From Thermovibrio sp. (GTDB lineage Bacteria > Aquificota > Aquificia > Desulfurobacteriales > Desulfurobacteriaceae): a stretch of 64,000 bases of DNA. The notes under the pieces are model-generated. The model had not been told where the DNA came from, searched no databases, and worked only from the letters and a program-made list of their open reading frames with translations. The translations under genes were made by a program, and so were the position numbers. Shown here piece by piece: positions 16,306 to 24,971 of this stretch; position 1 is the stretch's first letter, and every line of letters starts with the position of its first letter. The stretch lies in assembly GCA_015488335.1 (NCBI GenBank), contig WFNZ01000035.1, positions 1 through 64,000 on the forward strand, given 5' to 3'.

Positions 16306-17285
16306 CACTCTTCCCTGTTAGAGATTTCCTCCATCTTGTTGAGCCACTCCCAGCGCCTGTTAACCTCTTCCTGCAGCTCCTTGATTTTATCCTCATTTCC
16401 TGGCTTAAACAAGTGTTTAAACCTTCCCTGAAGTTTAAGGTATTCCTCAATGGGTTTAGGATTCTTAGGCCTGTGAGTTATTCTCCACTTCCCGTTTTCA
16501 ACTTCAAAGAGGGGCCAGTAGTTGGTTTCCACAGCCATTTTAGTGACCAAAATACCCTCTTCCTCTTTTGATCTCCAGCCCCTCGGGCAAACTGCAAAGG
16601 CATTTATGTAGGAAGGCCCTTCCGTTAAAAGGGCTTTCTTGAACTTCTCCATAAAGTCCTTCCAGTGGGAAGGTGCAACCTGAGCAACATAAGGGATGCC
16701 GTGGGCTGCAGCAACTTCTGGCATCCACTTCTTGTGCTGTGGCTTACCCAAGCTCTCAGAACCTACCGGCTGGGTAGTTGTGTTGGCGTATTTTGGAGTT
16801 GCAGAGGAACGCTGAATACCTGTGTTCATGTAGGCTTCGTTGTCGTAGCAGACGTAGATGAAGTCGTGTCCCCTCTCAAGGGCTCCGGAAAGAGACTGGA
16901 AACCGATGTCGTAGGTTCCACCGTCTCCACCAAAGGCTACAAACTTAACTTTCTTATCTGTTGGAAGTTTACCCTTCCTTTTTAAGGCTTTGTATGCCGC
17001 CTCAACGCCGGAAATTGTGGCAGCAGCGTTTTCAAAGGCGTTGTGAATCCACGGAGAGCGCCAAGAGGTGTAGGGGTAGATAGACGTGCAGACCTCAACG
17101 CAACCGGTTGCGTTGGCAATTATGAGCTCGTAGCCAAGGGCGTTTGCAACCATGAACATCTGCCTGATGATGATTGAAGCTCCACAGCCTGCACAGAGCC
17201 TGTGGCCAGGAGCTAACTTCTCAGGGTAGTTCGTGAGCTTCTTAAGAGGCGGAACTTTTATCTCAGCCGTCTTTATCTCAGCCAT
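16305..17285 (-). CDS. porB: Pyruvate:ferredoxin oxidoreductase, beta subunit
   Basis: 326 residues from the ATG at 17283-17285, which has GGAGG 5 bases upstream; an ATG four codons earlier overlaps the porA stop but lacks a site. It has the thiamine-diphosphate and Fe-S features of PorB: HRLCAGCGASIIIRQ, NATGCVEVCTSIYPY, and GDGGTYDIGFQSLSGALE with the following DNEAYMNTGIQRS. Together the four subunits make pyruvate from acetyl-CoA and CO2 with reduced ferredoxin, or run in reverse. The Y-MNTG segment is characteristic of pyruvate-type rather than 2-oxoglutarate-type beta chains. Confidence 0.95.
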   Translation of the reverse strand: MAEIKTAEIKVPPLKKLTNYPEKLAPGHRLCAGCGASIIIRQMFMVANALGYELIIANATGCVEVCTSIYPYTSWRSPWIHNAFENAAATISGVEAAYKALKRKGKLPTDKKVKFVAFGGDGGTYDIGFQSLSGALERGHDFIYVCYDNEAYMNTGIQRSSATPKYANTTTQPVGSESLGKPQHKKWMPEVAAAHGIPYVAQVAPSHWKDFMEKFKKALLTEGPSYINAFAVCPRGWRSKEEEGILVTKMAVETNYWPLFEVENGKWRITHRPKNPKPIEEYLKLQGRFKHLFKPGNEDKIKELQEEVNRRWEWLNKMEEISNREE

Positions 17286-17296
17286 TACTTCCTCCA

Positions 17297-18505
17297 TTAC
17301 TCTTTAAGGTTAAGGTAGTTGATGAATGGAACCTCTTTCCCTGCAGCAGCCTGCATTACCTTGTCTATGGCCTCCTCAATGTGGTGGACGTTTGTATCCC
17401 TTCCACCTAAACCGTAGATGAAGCTGACAATGGGGTAGTGTTTGTTCCTCAAGTACATTGCAGTGGCAACGTCGCTGTAGAGGGGTCCTCCAACTGCTCC
17501 AAAGGTTTCAGCTCTGTCAAATACACCAACGGCCTTGCAGTTTGAGGCCTCTATTGCGTCCATAACGTCGTAGTACGGGAAAGGCCTGTAAGTTCTAATT
17601 TTGATGAGACCTACTTTAATGCCTTTCTCATCCCTCAGTTTATCTATTACGTACTTGGCAGTTCCGGCAGTTGAGCCGATAACTATGAGGATGTAGTCGG
17701 CATCTTCGGTTTTGTAGGTCTCTATGTGTTCGTACTTTTTGCCGAAGGCTTCTTCAAAGGCCTCACCTACCTCTCTTATTACCTTGTAGGCGTTCATCAT
17801 GGCCTCCCTCTGCTGCCTCTTAAACTCCATGTAGGAGTCTGTCATGGCAACGGGGCCGTGGGTTACGGGGTTGTCAACGTCTAAGAGGGGGTACATAACC
17901 TTTGTCTCCCCAACAAACTCCTCAACGGCTTTGTCTGGAAGGAGCCTGACTCTCTCAATTGAGTGGGAGATTACAAAGCCGTCCATTCCAACCATTACGG
18001 GAAGCCTTGTTCTCTCATCTTCAGCTATCTTTATAGCCTGAATCAGGTTGTCGTACTGCTCCTCAGCGTTCTCAGAGAAGATCTGAATCCAGCCCTGGTC
18101 TCTGGCTCCCATCATGTCAGACTGGTCGCCGTGGATGTTGATGGGGGCTGAAAGTGCCCTGTTTACAACCGTCATAACGATCGGAAGCCTCATTCCGGAA
18201 GCGATGCCGAGGACTTCCCACATGTAGGCAAGACCGGGACCTGCCGTTGCTGTCATTGCCCTGCTCCCGGCAGCTGCGGCACCAACGCAGGCAGACATTG
18301 CGGAGTGCTCACTCTCAACGGGAATGTACTCTGTATCAACCAAACCGTTGGCGACGAAGTCTGCAAAGAACTGCATAAGCTCCGTTTGGGGAGTGATCGG
18401 GTATGCCGCAACAACGTCTGGGTTTATCTGTCTCATGGCCTCGGCGGCTGCCATGTTTCCCGAGTAGGGAACGTACTTAACCTCTTTTATGAGCTCAGGC
18501 CTCAT
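17297..18505 (-). CDS. porA: Pyruvate:ferredoxin oxidoreductase, alpha subunit
   Basis: 402 residues. The alpha-chain loop YPITPQTELMQFF lies near residue 35, followed by the conserved VESEHSAMSACVGAAAAGSRAMTATAGPGLAYMWE and the NIHGDQSDMMGARDQGWIQIF segment typical of pyruvate-type enzymes. The C-terminal domain has VIGSTAGTAKYVID and KIRTYRPFPYYDV. It sits one base after porD and 11 bases before the porB start, so the porC-porD-porA-porB order is a tight block. In an autotroph with a reductive TCA cycle this enzyme is the pyruvate synthase. Confidence 0.96.
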   Translation of the reverse strand: MRPELIKEVKYVPYSGNMAAAEAMRQINPDVVAAYPITPQTELMQFFADFVANGLVDTEYIPVESEHSAMSACVGAAAAGSRAMTATAGPGLAYMWEVLGIASGMRLPIVMTVVNRALSAPINIHGDQSDMMGARDQGWIQIFSENAEEQYDNLIQAIKIAEDERTRLPVMVGMDGFVISHSIERVRLLPDKAVEEFVGETKVMYPLLDVDNPVTHGPVAMTDSYMEFKRQQREAMMNAYKVIREVGEAFEEAFGKKYEHIETYKTEDADYILIVIGSTAGTAKYVIDKLRDEKGIKVGLIKIRTYRPFPYYDVMDAIEASNCKAVGVFDRAETFGAVGGPLYSDVATAMYLRNKHYPIVSFIYGLGGRDTNVHHIEEAIDKVMQAAAGKEVPFINYLNLKE

Positions 18506-18506
18506 T

Positions 18507-18797
18507 TCAGTCCTCCTCCCGGAACAGGTATTCGGGTTTCATCTCAAGGGCGTTGGTTGGACACTCGTGGGCACAGATTCCGCAGCCTTTACAGTGGTCG
18601 TAATCAACGCCAACCATCTTCTCTTCCTTAACTAAAATGCAGGAGTCTGGGCAGAAGACCCAGCAGAGCATACAGTTGACGCACTTGTCAGACTCAAATA
18701 CAGGTCTCCAGGCCCTCCACTCTCCGGTGTGGTACTTCTCACTTGAACCGGGTTCAGGTATAACTGCTCCTATGGGTAACTCTCTCCAGCTCTTCAT
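18507..18797 (-). CDS. porD: Pyruvate:ferredoxin oxidoreductase, delta (2x 4Fe-4S ferredoxin) subunit
   Basis: 96 residues with two 4Fe-4S motifs in the C-terminal half: CVNCMLCWVFCPDSC and CKGCGICAHECPTNA. The N-terminal 40 residues (SWRELPIGAVIPEPGSSEKY-type sequence) match the extended PorD chain. It transfers electrons between ferredoxin and the catalytic dimer. The ATG overlaps the porC stop (ATGA). Its neighbours on both sides are the other subunits of the same complex. Confidence 0.95.
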   Translation of the reverse strand: MKSWRELPIGAVIPEPGSSEKYHTGEWRAWRPVFESDKCVNCMLCWVFCPDSCILVKEEKMVGVDYDHCKGCGICAHECPTNALEMKPEYLFREED

Positions 18798-19360
18798 TCT
18801 GACCTTACCTCCTTATAAGCTCTGTGTAGTGCCCTTATGTTTGCGTTGAGGGCGTTCTCTGAGATCTTCTTGCCGAAGGCTCTTTTGATGTCTTCTTCAA
18901 CGGTTTTGATGTCTACAAGGCCGTTCAGGACTTTTACGAGAGCTCCAAGCATCGGAACGTTCATGAGGGGTCTTTTCAGCTCCTCCATTGCAATCTTCGT
19001 TGCATCTACGGTGTAGATTTTTCTCCCCTTGATGCCGTATTTCTCTCTTATTTCCTGAGGAGATTTGTCTGTGTTGATGATGAGGATTGCGTTTTCGTCT
19101 GTTCCCTCTAAGAAGGGAACGGTTTTAAGGAGCGTCGGGTCAACAACTATAACGATGTCGGGGTTTATGACCATACAGTGGAGAGTGATGGGTTTTTCGG
19201 AAACCCTGTTGTAGGCCCTTAGGGGAGCTCCCGACCTCTCAGCTCCGTAGTCGGGGTTGCTCTGAGCGTACTTACCCTCCTCAATAACGGCAGAGGCCAG
19301 AATCTTTGATGCCGTAACGGCACCCTGACCACCCCGGGCGTGCCACCTAATCTCAATCAT
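18794..19360 (-). CDS. porC: Pyruvate:ferredoxin oxidoreductase, gamma subunit
   Basis: 188 residues. It begins MIEIRWHARGGQGAVTASKILASA, the gamma-chain signature, and continues with YAQSNPDYGAERSGAPLRAYNRVS and PLMNVPMLGALVKV. A GGAGGAAG site precedes the ATG, and the start overlaps the recR stop by 8 bases. The gamma chain packs on alpha and helps bind CoA. It heads the por block inside the ybaB-to-bioB operon. Confidence 0.96.
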   Translation of the reverse strand: MIEIRWHARGGQGAVTASKILASAVIEEGKYAQSNPDYGAERSGAPLRAYNRVSEKPITLHCMVINPDIVIVVDPTLLKTVPFLEGTDENAILIINTDKSPQEIREKYGIKGRKIYTVDATKIAMEELKRPLMNVPMLGALVKVLNGLVDIKTVEEDIKRAFGKKISENALNANIRALHRAYKEVRSE

Positions 19361-19964
19361 TTCTTCCTCCAGCTATGAGTTTCTTATCTTCAAAGGCTTT
19401 CCTGAGAGTTAGCTCGTCTGATGCATCAATCGTTCCACCGTAGGGGATTCCGTAGCTTATCCTGTAAACCTTAACTCCTAAATTCTCAAGCCTGTCTATC
19501 AGGAATTTGGCCGTTGCCTCACCTTCCACTGTTGGGTTGAGGGCGATTATTACTTCTTTAACACCGCCTCTCTTTATCCTTTTAAAAAGGTCCTCAATGT
19601 TGAGGTCTTCAGGTGAAATATCCTCTAACGGTGAAATAACTCCTCCTAAAACGTGGTAGAGCCCTTTATACTCGCCTAACTTCTCTATTGAAACGGCGTC
19701 TCTGGGCTGTTCAACAACGCAGATGGTAGTTCTGTCCCTCTCCTCGTCTGAACAGATGGCACAGAGCTCCCCCGTTGCAGGAAGACCACACTCTTTGCAG
19801 GGGTGAACGGCCTCAAGCTCCCTTAAGGCATTGGAAATTATCTGTTTCCTGTCTTCAGGAAGCCTTGAAAGGGCAAGGACAGCCCTCTCTGCAGCCCTCT
19901 CGCTTATGCCGGGAACTTCTGAGAGGAACTCAATGAGGAGCTCCAAGTTCTCAGGATATATCAA
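19353..19964 (-). CDS. recR: Recombination protein RecR
   Basis: 203 residues, the usual length. The helix-hairpin-helix region (VPGISERAAERAVLAL) is followed by a four-cysteine zinc finger (CKECGLPATGELCAIC), a Toprim domain beginning TICVVEQPRDAVSIEK, and the C-terminal RISYGIPYGGTIDASDELTL motif. RecR with RecFO loads RecA at single-strand gaps. The gene overlaps ybaB by 4 bases (ATGA), the standard ybaB-recR pairing. Its fusion into the por operon is a local feature. Confidence 0.97.
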   Translation of the reverse strand: MIYPENLELLIEFLSEVPGISERAAERAVLALSRLPEDRKQIISNALRELEAVHPCKECGLPATGELCAICSDEERDRTTICVVEQPRDAVSIEKLGEYKGLYHVLGGVISPLEDISPEDLNIEDLFKRIKRGGVKEVIIALNPTVEGEATAKFLIDRLENLGVKVYRISYGIPYGGTIDASDELTLRKAFEDKKLIAGGRND

Positions 19965-20287
19965 AACAGACCTCCAAGGTCTATTCCAAGCCCCCCTGTA
20001 ATCTTCTCCATCTCCTTAGCTATTGTATCCCTCGCCTCCTTAAGGGCGGCGTTGGCGGCAGTGAGAACTAAGTCCTCTATCATCTCCTTATCACCAGACT
20101 CTATAAGCTCCTGTGATATCTCAACGGAGACGAGCTCTCCGGAGCCTTTCGCGACAACCTTTACAGCTCCACCGCCGGCTGTTCCTGTAAACTCCTTCTC
20201 CTCAAGCTCTTCCTTCATCTTCGCAGCCTGCTGTTGAAGCTGCTTTGCCATACGCATCAGCTGGTTTATATTTCCGCCTCTGAACAT
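19961..20287 (-). CDS. ybaB: YbaB/EbfC family nucleoid-associated protein
   Basis: 108 residues. The pattern is MRMAKQLQQQAAKMKEELEEKEF at the N-terminus (long helix), then the beta-sheet region GGGAVKVVAKGSGELVSVEIS and a C-terminal helix with AANAALKEARDTIAKEMEKI and Gly-rich tail. It is a small dimeric DNA-binding protein. GGAGG lies just upstream of the ATG. It is the first gene of the operon leading through recR and porCDAB to bioB; the promoter must lie in the 75-base divergent gap shared with hflX. Confidence 0.95.
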   Translation of the reverse strand: MFRGGNINQLMRMAKQLQQQAAKMKEELEEKEFTGTAGGGAVKVVAKGSGELVSVEISQELIESGDKEMIEDLVLTAANAALKEARDTIAKEMEKITGGLGIDLGGLF

Positions 20288-20362
20288 AGAACCTCCACAG
20301 TTTAAAGTGTGTTTTAATTGTAAACAAACTGTAAAAAGTTCACAACTGAAAGAAGGGGTGAG
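20288..20362. promoter_or_regulatory. Divergent promoter region between ybaB and hflX
   Basis: This 75-base A/T-rich gap is the only place from which both the nine-gene minus-strand operon and hflX can be driven. It holds CAGTTT and AAACTG half-sites in inverted orientation around TTTTAATTGTAAACA. I see no consensus -35/-10 pair good enough to assign exactly. Confidence 0.4.
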
Positions 20363-21460
20363 ATGGAGCTTGACAAGGAGAGGGTAGCCGTAATTGCCGT
20401 TAAGAGGCCAAAAGAGGAGATTGACCTTGAGGAGCTCCGTGGACTAATAGAAGCCTTAGGTGGTGAGGTTATTCAGGAAATTGTCCAGAAGAGGAAGAAC
20501 TTTTCACCATCTACGTACATCGGAAAGGGAAAGCTCTCAGAGATTGATACGGAAAATGCAACGCTGATAGTTGCCTACCACCCCCTCACCTACTCACAGA
20601 AGAGGAACATTGAGGAGATTACAGGACTTCCCGTTATAGATAGGACAGAAGTAATCCTTGAGATATTTGCAAGGAGGGCAAGGACTAAGGAGGCGAAACT
20701 TCAGGTTGAGCTTGCAAAGGCCTACTACCAGCTCTCCCACACAAGGGGAATGGGTAAGGAGCTCTCAAGGTTAGGTGGTGGAGTTGGAACGAGGGGACCC
20801 GGTGAAACAAAGACCGAAGTTGAAGCAAGGGCAATACGGAGGAAGATTCACAAGCTAAAGAGGGAGCTCCAGGAAGTTCTGAAGAGGCAGGAGCTCGTTA
20901 GAGAAGGTAGGAAGAAGAAGGGGTTTAAGACTGTTGCCGTTGTTGGGTACACAAACGTTGGAAAGTCAACTCTCGTTAAAGCCCTCACTAAGAAAGACGT
21001 TTTTGTAAAGGACATGCCCTTTGCAACATTAGACGTTAAAACGGGAGCTCTCTACCTGAGCGGCGAGAAGGTTCTCATCTCAGACACGGTAGGTTTCATA
21101 AGGAACCTTCCCCACGAGCTTGTAGCCTCCTTCAGGGCAACTCTCAGCGAGGTTAAGGAAGCAGACCTCTTATTGATTGTCTTTGACGTTTCATCTAAAA
21201 AGCTTGAGGAGGAGCTCCACTCTGTAAAGTCCGTTCTCAAAAGGCTTAAAAGCTGGGAAAAGCCCAAAATTTTTGTTGCCAACAAGGTTGATAGGGTGGT
21301 AAAGAGCCAGGAAGGGATGGAGGAACTCCACCACCTGATTGCAGGGAAGATCCCTGAAGAGAACCCGGAAGTTGTTTTCGTCTCAGCAAAGAAAGGGTGG
21401 GGACTTGATGAGCTAAAGGAAAAGATTGAAGAGAAGCTAAAGTCTGTCAGCTCCTCTTAA
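20363..21460 (+). CDS. hflX: Ribosome-associated GTPase HflX
   Basis: 365 residues. The N-terminal HflX domain contains RTEVILEIFARRARTKEAKLQVELA and the Gly-rich GGGVGTRGPGETKTE segment. The G domain has G1 GYTNVGKSTL, G3 DTVGFIRNLP and G4 NKVD. HflX splits stalled or hibernating 70S ribosomes under heat stress. The ATG follows AAGGGGTGAG. The 3' end overlaps the opposing TPR gene by 14 bases, so the two are convergent. Confidence 0.96.
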   Translation: MELDKERVAVIAVKRPKEEIDLEELRGLIEALGGEVIQEIVQKRKNFSPSTYIGKGKLSEIDTENATLIVAYHPLTYSQKRNIEEITGLPVIDRTEVILEIFARRARTKEAKLQVELAKAYYQLSHTRGMGKELSRLGGGVGTRGPGETKTEVEARAIRRKIHKLKRELQEVLKRQELVREGRKKKGFKTVAVVGYTNVGKSTLVKALTKKDVFVKDMPFATLDVKTGALYLSGEKVLISDTVGFIRNLPHELVASFRATLSEVKEADLLLIVFDVSSKKLEEELHSVKSVLKRLKSWEKPKIFVANKVDRVVKSQEGMEELHHLIAGKIPEENPEVVFVSAKKGWGLDELKEKIEEKLKSVSSS

Positions 21461-22700
21461 TCATATCCTCCAAAGAGTCAACCTCTTCAGCCTCTTTGAG
21501 CTTTGAGTAGGCTCTCTTAATCATCTTCTCGTCGTCTGCCGTTTCAACTATTTTCTGATAGAACTCCTTTGCTTCACTGAACTTTCCAGACTCAAAGAGG
21601 GCATCTCCTACAACCTCTGCAACCTCGCAGAACTCCTCTTCAGAGAGCTCCGGATTCTGAAGGACGAACTTCCCCACCTCAACGATATCTGAGAGCCTCT
21701 CCTGTTCCAACAGAATTATGGAGAGCTCTGAGAAGACGTCTAAAAGAACCCAGACGTTGTCTGTCGTGTAGAGTATCTCCCTCAAAATCTCCTCAGCCTG
21801 GTCGTATCTTCCCTTTTCTGCAAGGAACTCTGCAAGCATTTTAAGGGCGTCGTCCCTTATGAACCCCTCAGAGACGGAGACGGCCTTTCTGTAGTAGTGC
21901 TCGGCAATCTCCTCTTTTCCTAAGAGGTCGTAGAGAGCTCCCGCACTCTGGAGAAGGTAAACGGCGTCGGGGTAGAGCTCTAAAGTGTTGTGGACAACCT
22001 CAAGGGCTCCCCTGTAGTCCTCATCGTTTACAAGAACCTCTATGAGCTTCTGCCTGTAGTCGGCGTTTCTATAGTCTAAACGGCAGGCCTCACGGAGCTC
22101 CTCTTTGGCCTCCTCTAACTTCCCCCAATCGGCGTAGACTTTTCCAAGCTCGTAGTGGAGCTCCGCAGAATCCATAAGCTCCAATCCCCTCTTTAAAACG
22201 GCCTCTGCTTTTCTAAAGTTCCGCCTTAAAGCGTAGTAGCGGGAGAGCTCCACGTAAGGGAACTTGGAGTAGGGGTCTAAAGTCATCAGGTTTTCTAAAG
22301 TCTTAACCATCTTCTTGTGGGCGCTGGTCTCCCTGTAGAGGCGGTAGAGTTCTAAGTAGGCCTCTTTTTCAAAGGGGTTGAGCTTTATTGACTCAAGGAG
22401 TTCCCTTTCGGCGGCCTTAAAGTTCCTCATAGAGGCAAGGGTGATTCCACGCTGGAGGAGCTCCCTTGAGCGGAGTTCAGTATCCAAAAACCTTGCCTCT
22501 TCAAGGTAGACCTCGGCCTTTTCGCTGTTTCCAAGCCCCTCGTAGGCCTCGGCCAGAAGGAGGTAGTAGTCAACGTCTCTAACCTTGTTCTTCTCAAGCT
22601 CCTCAACGGCTTTCCTGAAGTTTTTTGACTTTATGAGGTTCTGGGCTCTCTCAAGGATGGATTTAAGGTTGGGCTTCTTCTCCTCGTAACTGTTCCTCAC
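21447..22700 (-). CDS. Cytoplasmic TPR-repeat protein of unknown function
   Basis: 417 residues from a GTG at 22698-22700 with AGGAG 7 bases upstream; the frame is open to 22805, but that would overlap the divergent chaperone gene and has no ribosome site. No signal peptide is seen. Almost the whole chain is tetratricopeptide repeats (about ten), for example EELEKNKVRDVDYYLLLAEAYEGLGNSEKAE and AELHYELGKVYADWGKLEEAKEELREA. TPR arrays are protein-binding scaffolds; the partner is not evident. It lies between and opposite to hflX and the PpiD-like gene, with 82 bases to the latter. Confidence 0.75.
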   Translation of the reverse strand: MRNSYEEKKPNLKSILERAQNLIKSKNFRKAVEELEKNKVRDVDYYLLLAEAYEGLGNSEKAEVYLEEARFLDTELRSRELLQRGITLASMRNFKAAERELLESIKLNPFEKEAYLELYRLYRETSAHKKMVKTLENLMTLDPYSKFPYVELSRYYALRRNFRKAEAVLKRGLELMDSAELHYELGKVYADWGKLEEAKEELREACRLDYRNADYRQKLIEVLVNDEDYRGALEVVHNTLELYPDAVYLLQSAGALYDLLGKEEIAEHYYRKAVSVSEGFIRDDALKMLAEFLAEKGRYDQAEEILREILYTTDNVWVLLDVFSELSIILLEQERLSDIVEVGKFVLQNPELSEEEFCEVAEVVGDALFESGKFSEAKEFYQKIVETADDEKMIKRAYSKLKEAEEVDSLEDMIKRS

Positions 22701-22782
22701 TAAAGGTCTCCTGAAATCACAGTTGAGATAGGTTCTGATTTTAAGTATAAATCTGGTCAACCGATTTTCAACCGGAGGGAAA

Positions 22783-24093
22783 ATGCTCTCTAAAATAAGG
22801 AACAATCTAAGGGCCTTCAGTCTTCCCTTATGGATAGTTGCAGCTTCCTTTGTTGGAACGATTTTCCTTGTGTGGGGAAAAGGCTCCGTTTCAGGACCAT
22901 CTGGAAACGAGATTGCAACAGTTAACGGCGAAGGGATAAAGCTTCCGGAGTTCAGCAGGGAGTACTCAACCGTTGTAAACCAGCTGAAGGCACAGTTTGG
23001 TGAGAACTACAGGAAGATAGTAAGCGATGAGGACATTAAAAGGCTTGCACTCCAGAGGCTAATAACCAGAAAGCTCCTACTTCAGGAGGCAAAAGAGGAA
23101 GGTTTAAAGGTCAGCGACTGGGCTGTTGCAAAGGCGATTGAGGAAATTCCTGCCTTTCAGAAGAACGGAAAATTCTCTGTGGAACTATACAAGGAGTTCT
23201 TAAGAGCAAGGCGCTTAACTCCATCGGCCTTTGAGAAGACGGTAAGGGAAGATTTACTGATCCAAAAGCTCCTCTCTGTTGTTAACAACGCCCCATCTTT
23301 AACAAAACCTGAAATAGACATCTTCTACAGGAAGTTCTTTGGAAGCAGGAAGTTCAGCTACAGGCTCTTTCCGTTCAGCCAGTTTAAACCTGAAGTTTCT
23401 GAAAAGGAGGCAAGGGAATACTACGAAAAGCACAGAGAGGAGTTTGCTGAAAAGGGAGAGACGGGAGAGTTCCTCCTGAAGTTCCCAAAAACGGCCGAAG
23501 GTGAGAAGGAAGCCCAGAAGGCCTTTAAACTCGCAAAGGATGGAAGGTTAGAGGAGCTCCTCAAGATGAACCCGGCTAAACTGAAGGACAAGGAGCTCCA
23601 GAAGGAGCTTGAGAAGAAGAACTTTGTCTTCAGAAGTCAGGGAAATCAGCTTCTTCTCGCCTTTAAGGTTCAGACAAAGAGGTATAAGCCCTTTGAAGAG
23701 GTGAAGGAGCAGATAGTTAAAACGATTTCTCTTCAGAAGGCGGTTAAAGAGGCAGAAAAGGCAGCTGAAGGGTATAAAGGGGAGCTCCCCAACCAGACAG
23801 AACCACTTGACAGAGCCCAGTTCACAGAGAAGTTCAGGCCTGTTGAGAGCCCCGAGAAGCTATTTACCGCAAAGGTTGGAGAGAGAGTTGTTCTAAGGCT
23901 TTCAAACGGCTACGGCGTTTTCTCCCCTCAAACAGACCTTACCGTAGAAAAGGTTGACCCCAAAAAGGTTGAAAAGCTGAAACAGTTTCTCTTAGCCCAG
24001 AAACAGCAGAGCGACTACACAGACTTTATAAACCTTTTAAGGCAGAAGGCAGATATAAAGGTAAATATGGAACTTTTCAGGAGTCTGAAGTGA
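22783..24093 (+). CDS. SurA/PpiD-type periplasmic chaperone, without a recognisable parvulin domain
   Basis: 436 residues. A short cytoplasmic N-terminus (MLSKIRNNLRAFSL) is followed by one transmembrane helix (about 15-32) and a SurA_N-like chaperone domain (about 40-180: IATVNGEGIKLPEFSREYSTVV, ALQRLITRKLLLQEAKEEGL, AFEKTVREDLL). The C-terminal half has the length for a parvulin domain, but I do not see its catalytic His/Cys/Gly motifs, so isomerase activity is doubtful. PpiD-type proteins assist folding at the Sec exit. GGAGGGAAA precedes the ATG. yicC overlaps its stop. Confidence 0.75.
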   Translation: MLSKIRNNLRAFSLPLWIVAASFVGTIFLVWGKGSVSGPSGNEIATVNGEGIKLPEFSREYSTVVNQLKAQFGENYRKIVSDEDIKRLALQRLITRKLLLQEAKEEGLKVSDWAVAKAIEEIPAFQKNGKFSVELYKEFLRARRLTPSAFEKTVREDLLIQKLLSVVNNAPSLTKPEIDIFYRKFFGSRKFSYRLFPFSQFKPEVSEKEAREYYEKHREEFAEKGETGEFLLKFPKTAEGEKEAQKAFKLAKDGRLEELLKMNPAKLKDKELQKELEKKNFVFRSQGNQLLLAFKVQTKRYKPFEEVKEQIVKTISLQKAVKEAEKAAEGYKGELPNQTEPLDRAQFTEKFRPVESPEKLFTAKVGERVVLRLSNGYGVFSPQTDLTVEKVDPKKVEKLKQFLLAQKQQSDYTDFINLLRQKADIKVNMELFRSLK

Positions 24094-24971
24094 AAAGTAT
24101 GACGGGATACGGAAAAGGAATAACAGCCAACGAACTTGTGGAGATAACGGCAGAAGTCAGGAGTCTAAACAGCAAAGCCCTAAAGGTCAGGTTCTCCATT
24201 CCAAGGCTCTTCAACCCCCTCATAAACCAGCTCAACAGCCTTATCTCTACCTACGTTAAGAGGGGAGACTTGGAGCTCCACGTTAAGTATAGAACCTCTC
24301 CAGACTTTCAGGTTCCTGTAAGCGTAAACTACTCAGAGGGCCTGGCATACATAAGGGCAGCTGAGAGATTGGGAGCTCTCTCCGGGAAAGAAATAACAGT
24401 TTCACTGAAAGATCTCCTATCAATTCCAGAGGTTTTTCAGAAAGAGGAGATTGACGTTGAACCCTTTAAAGAACCGCTCCTTGAGGCTGTAGAAAAGGCA
24501 CTATTAGAGCTTGACAGTGCAAGGAAATCTGAGGGAGAGAAGCTGAAAGCCTTTTTTGAAGAGCACCTCTCTGTAATAGAAGAAACAGTTGGAGAGCTTG
24601 AGAAATCGGTTTCTGAGATTGAGAGAAAACTCTTTGAGAAGCTGAAGGAGAAGGTGAAAAAGCTCCTTGAAGGAGAGGAGATTCCTGAGGAGTTTGAGAA
24701 GAGGGTAGAGCTTGAGGTGGCACTCCTTGCCGAAAAGCAGGACGTTTCAGAGGAGATCTCCCGCCTCAAAGCCCACGTAAAGCGGTTCAGAGAGATAATG
24801 GAAATTGAAAACGAACCCATAGGAAAAACCTTAGACTTCCTGTGTCAGGAGATGCACAGAGAGATAAACACCCTAGGGAACAAGGTAAAGGAGATAGACA
24901 TCACAGAGCCGGTTCTAAGGGTAAAGACCGAAATCGCAAGGATTAAGGAGCAGGTTCAAAATGTTGAGTAA
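24090..24971 (+). CDS. yicC: YicC family protein (endoribonuclease-like)
   Basis: 293 residues from a GTG with AGGAG 6 bases upstream, overlapping the previous stop codon. It begins MKSMTGYGKG, the family hallmark (MxxSMTGFG), and ends with CQEMHREINTLGNKVKEIDI and RIKEQVQNVE, the conserved C-terminal DUF1732 motif with the acidic/His cluster. E. coli YicC has been linked to RNA decay. It overlaps gmk, the standard yicC-gmk arrangement. The middle is strongly coiled-coil in character (Glu/Lys-rich). Confidence 0.93.
   Translation: MKSMTGYGKGITANELVEITAEVRSLNSKALKVRFSIPRLFNPLINQLNSLISTYVKRGDLELHVKYRTSPDFQVPVSVNYSEGLAYIRAAERLGALSGKEITVSLKDLLSIPEVFQKEEIDVEPFKEPLLEAVEKALLELDSARKSEGEKLKAFFEEHLSVIEETVGELEKSVSEIERKLFEKLKEKVKKLLEGEEIPEEFEKRVELEVALLAEKQDVSEEISRLKAHVKRFREIMEIENEPIGKTLDFLCQEMHREINTLGNKVKEIDITEPVLRVKTEIARIKEQVQNVE

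Noticed and set aside
22701-22805. N-terminal extension of the 417-residue TPR protein
   Set aside because: It would overlap the divergent chaperone gene start; AGGAG before the GTG at 22700 is the better start.
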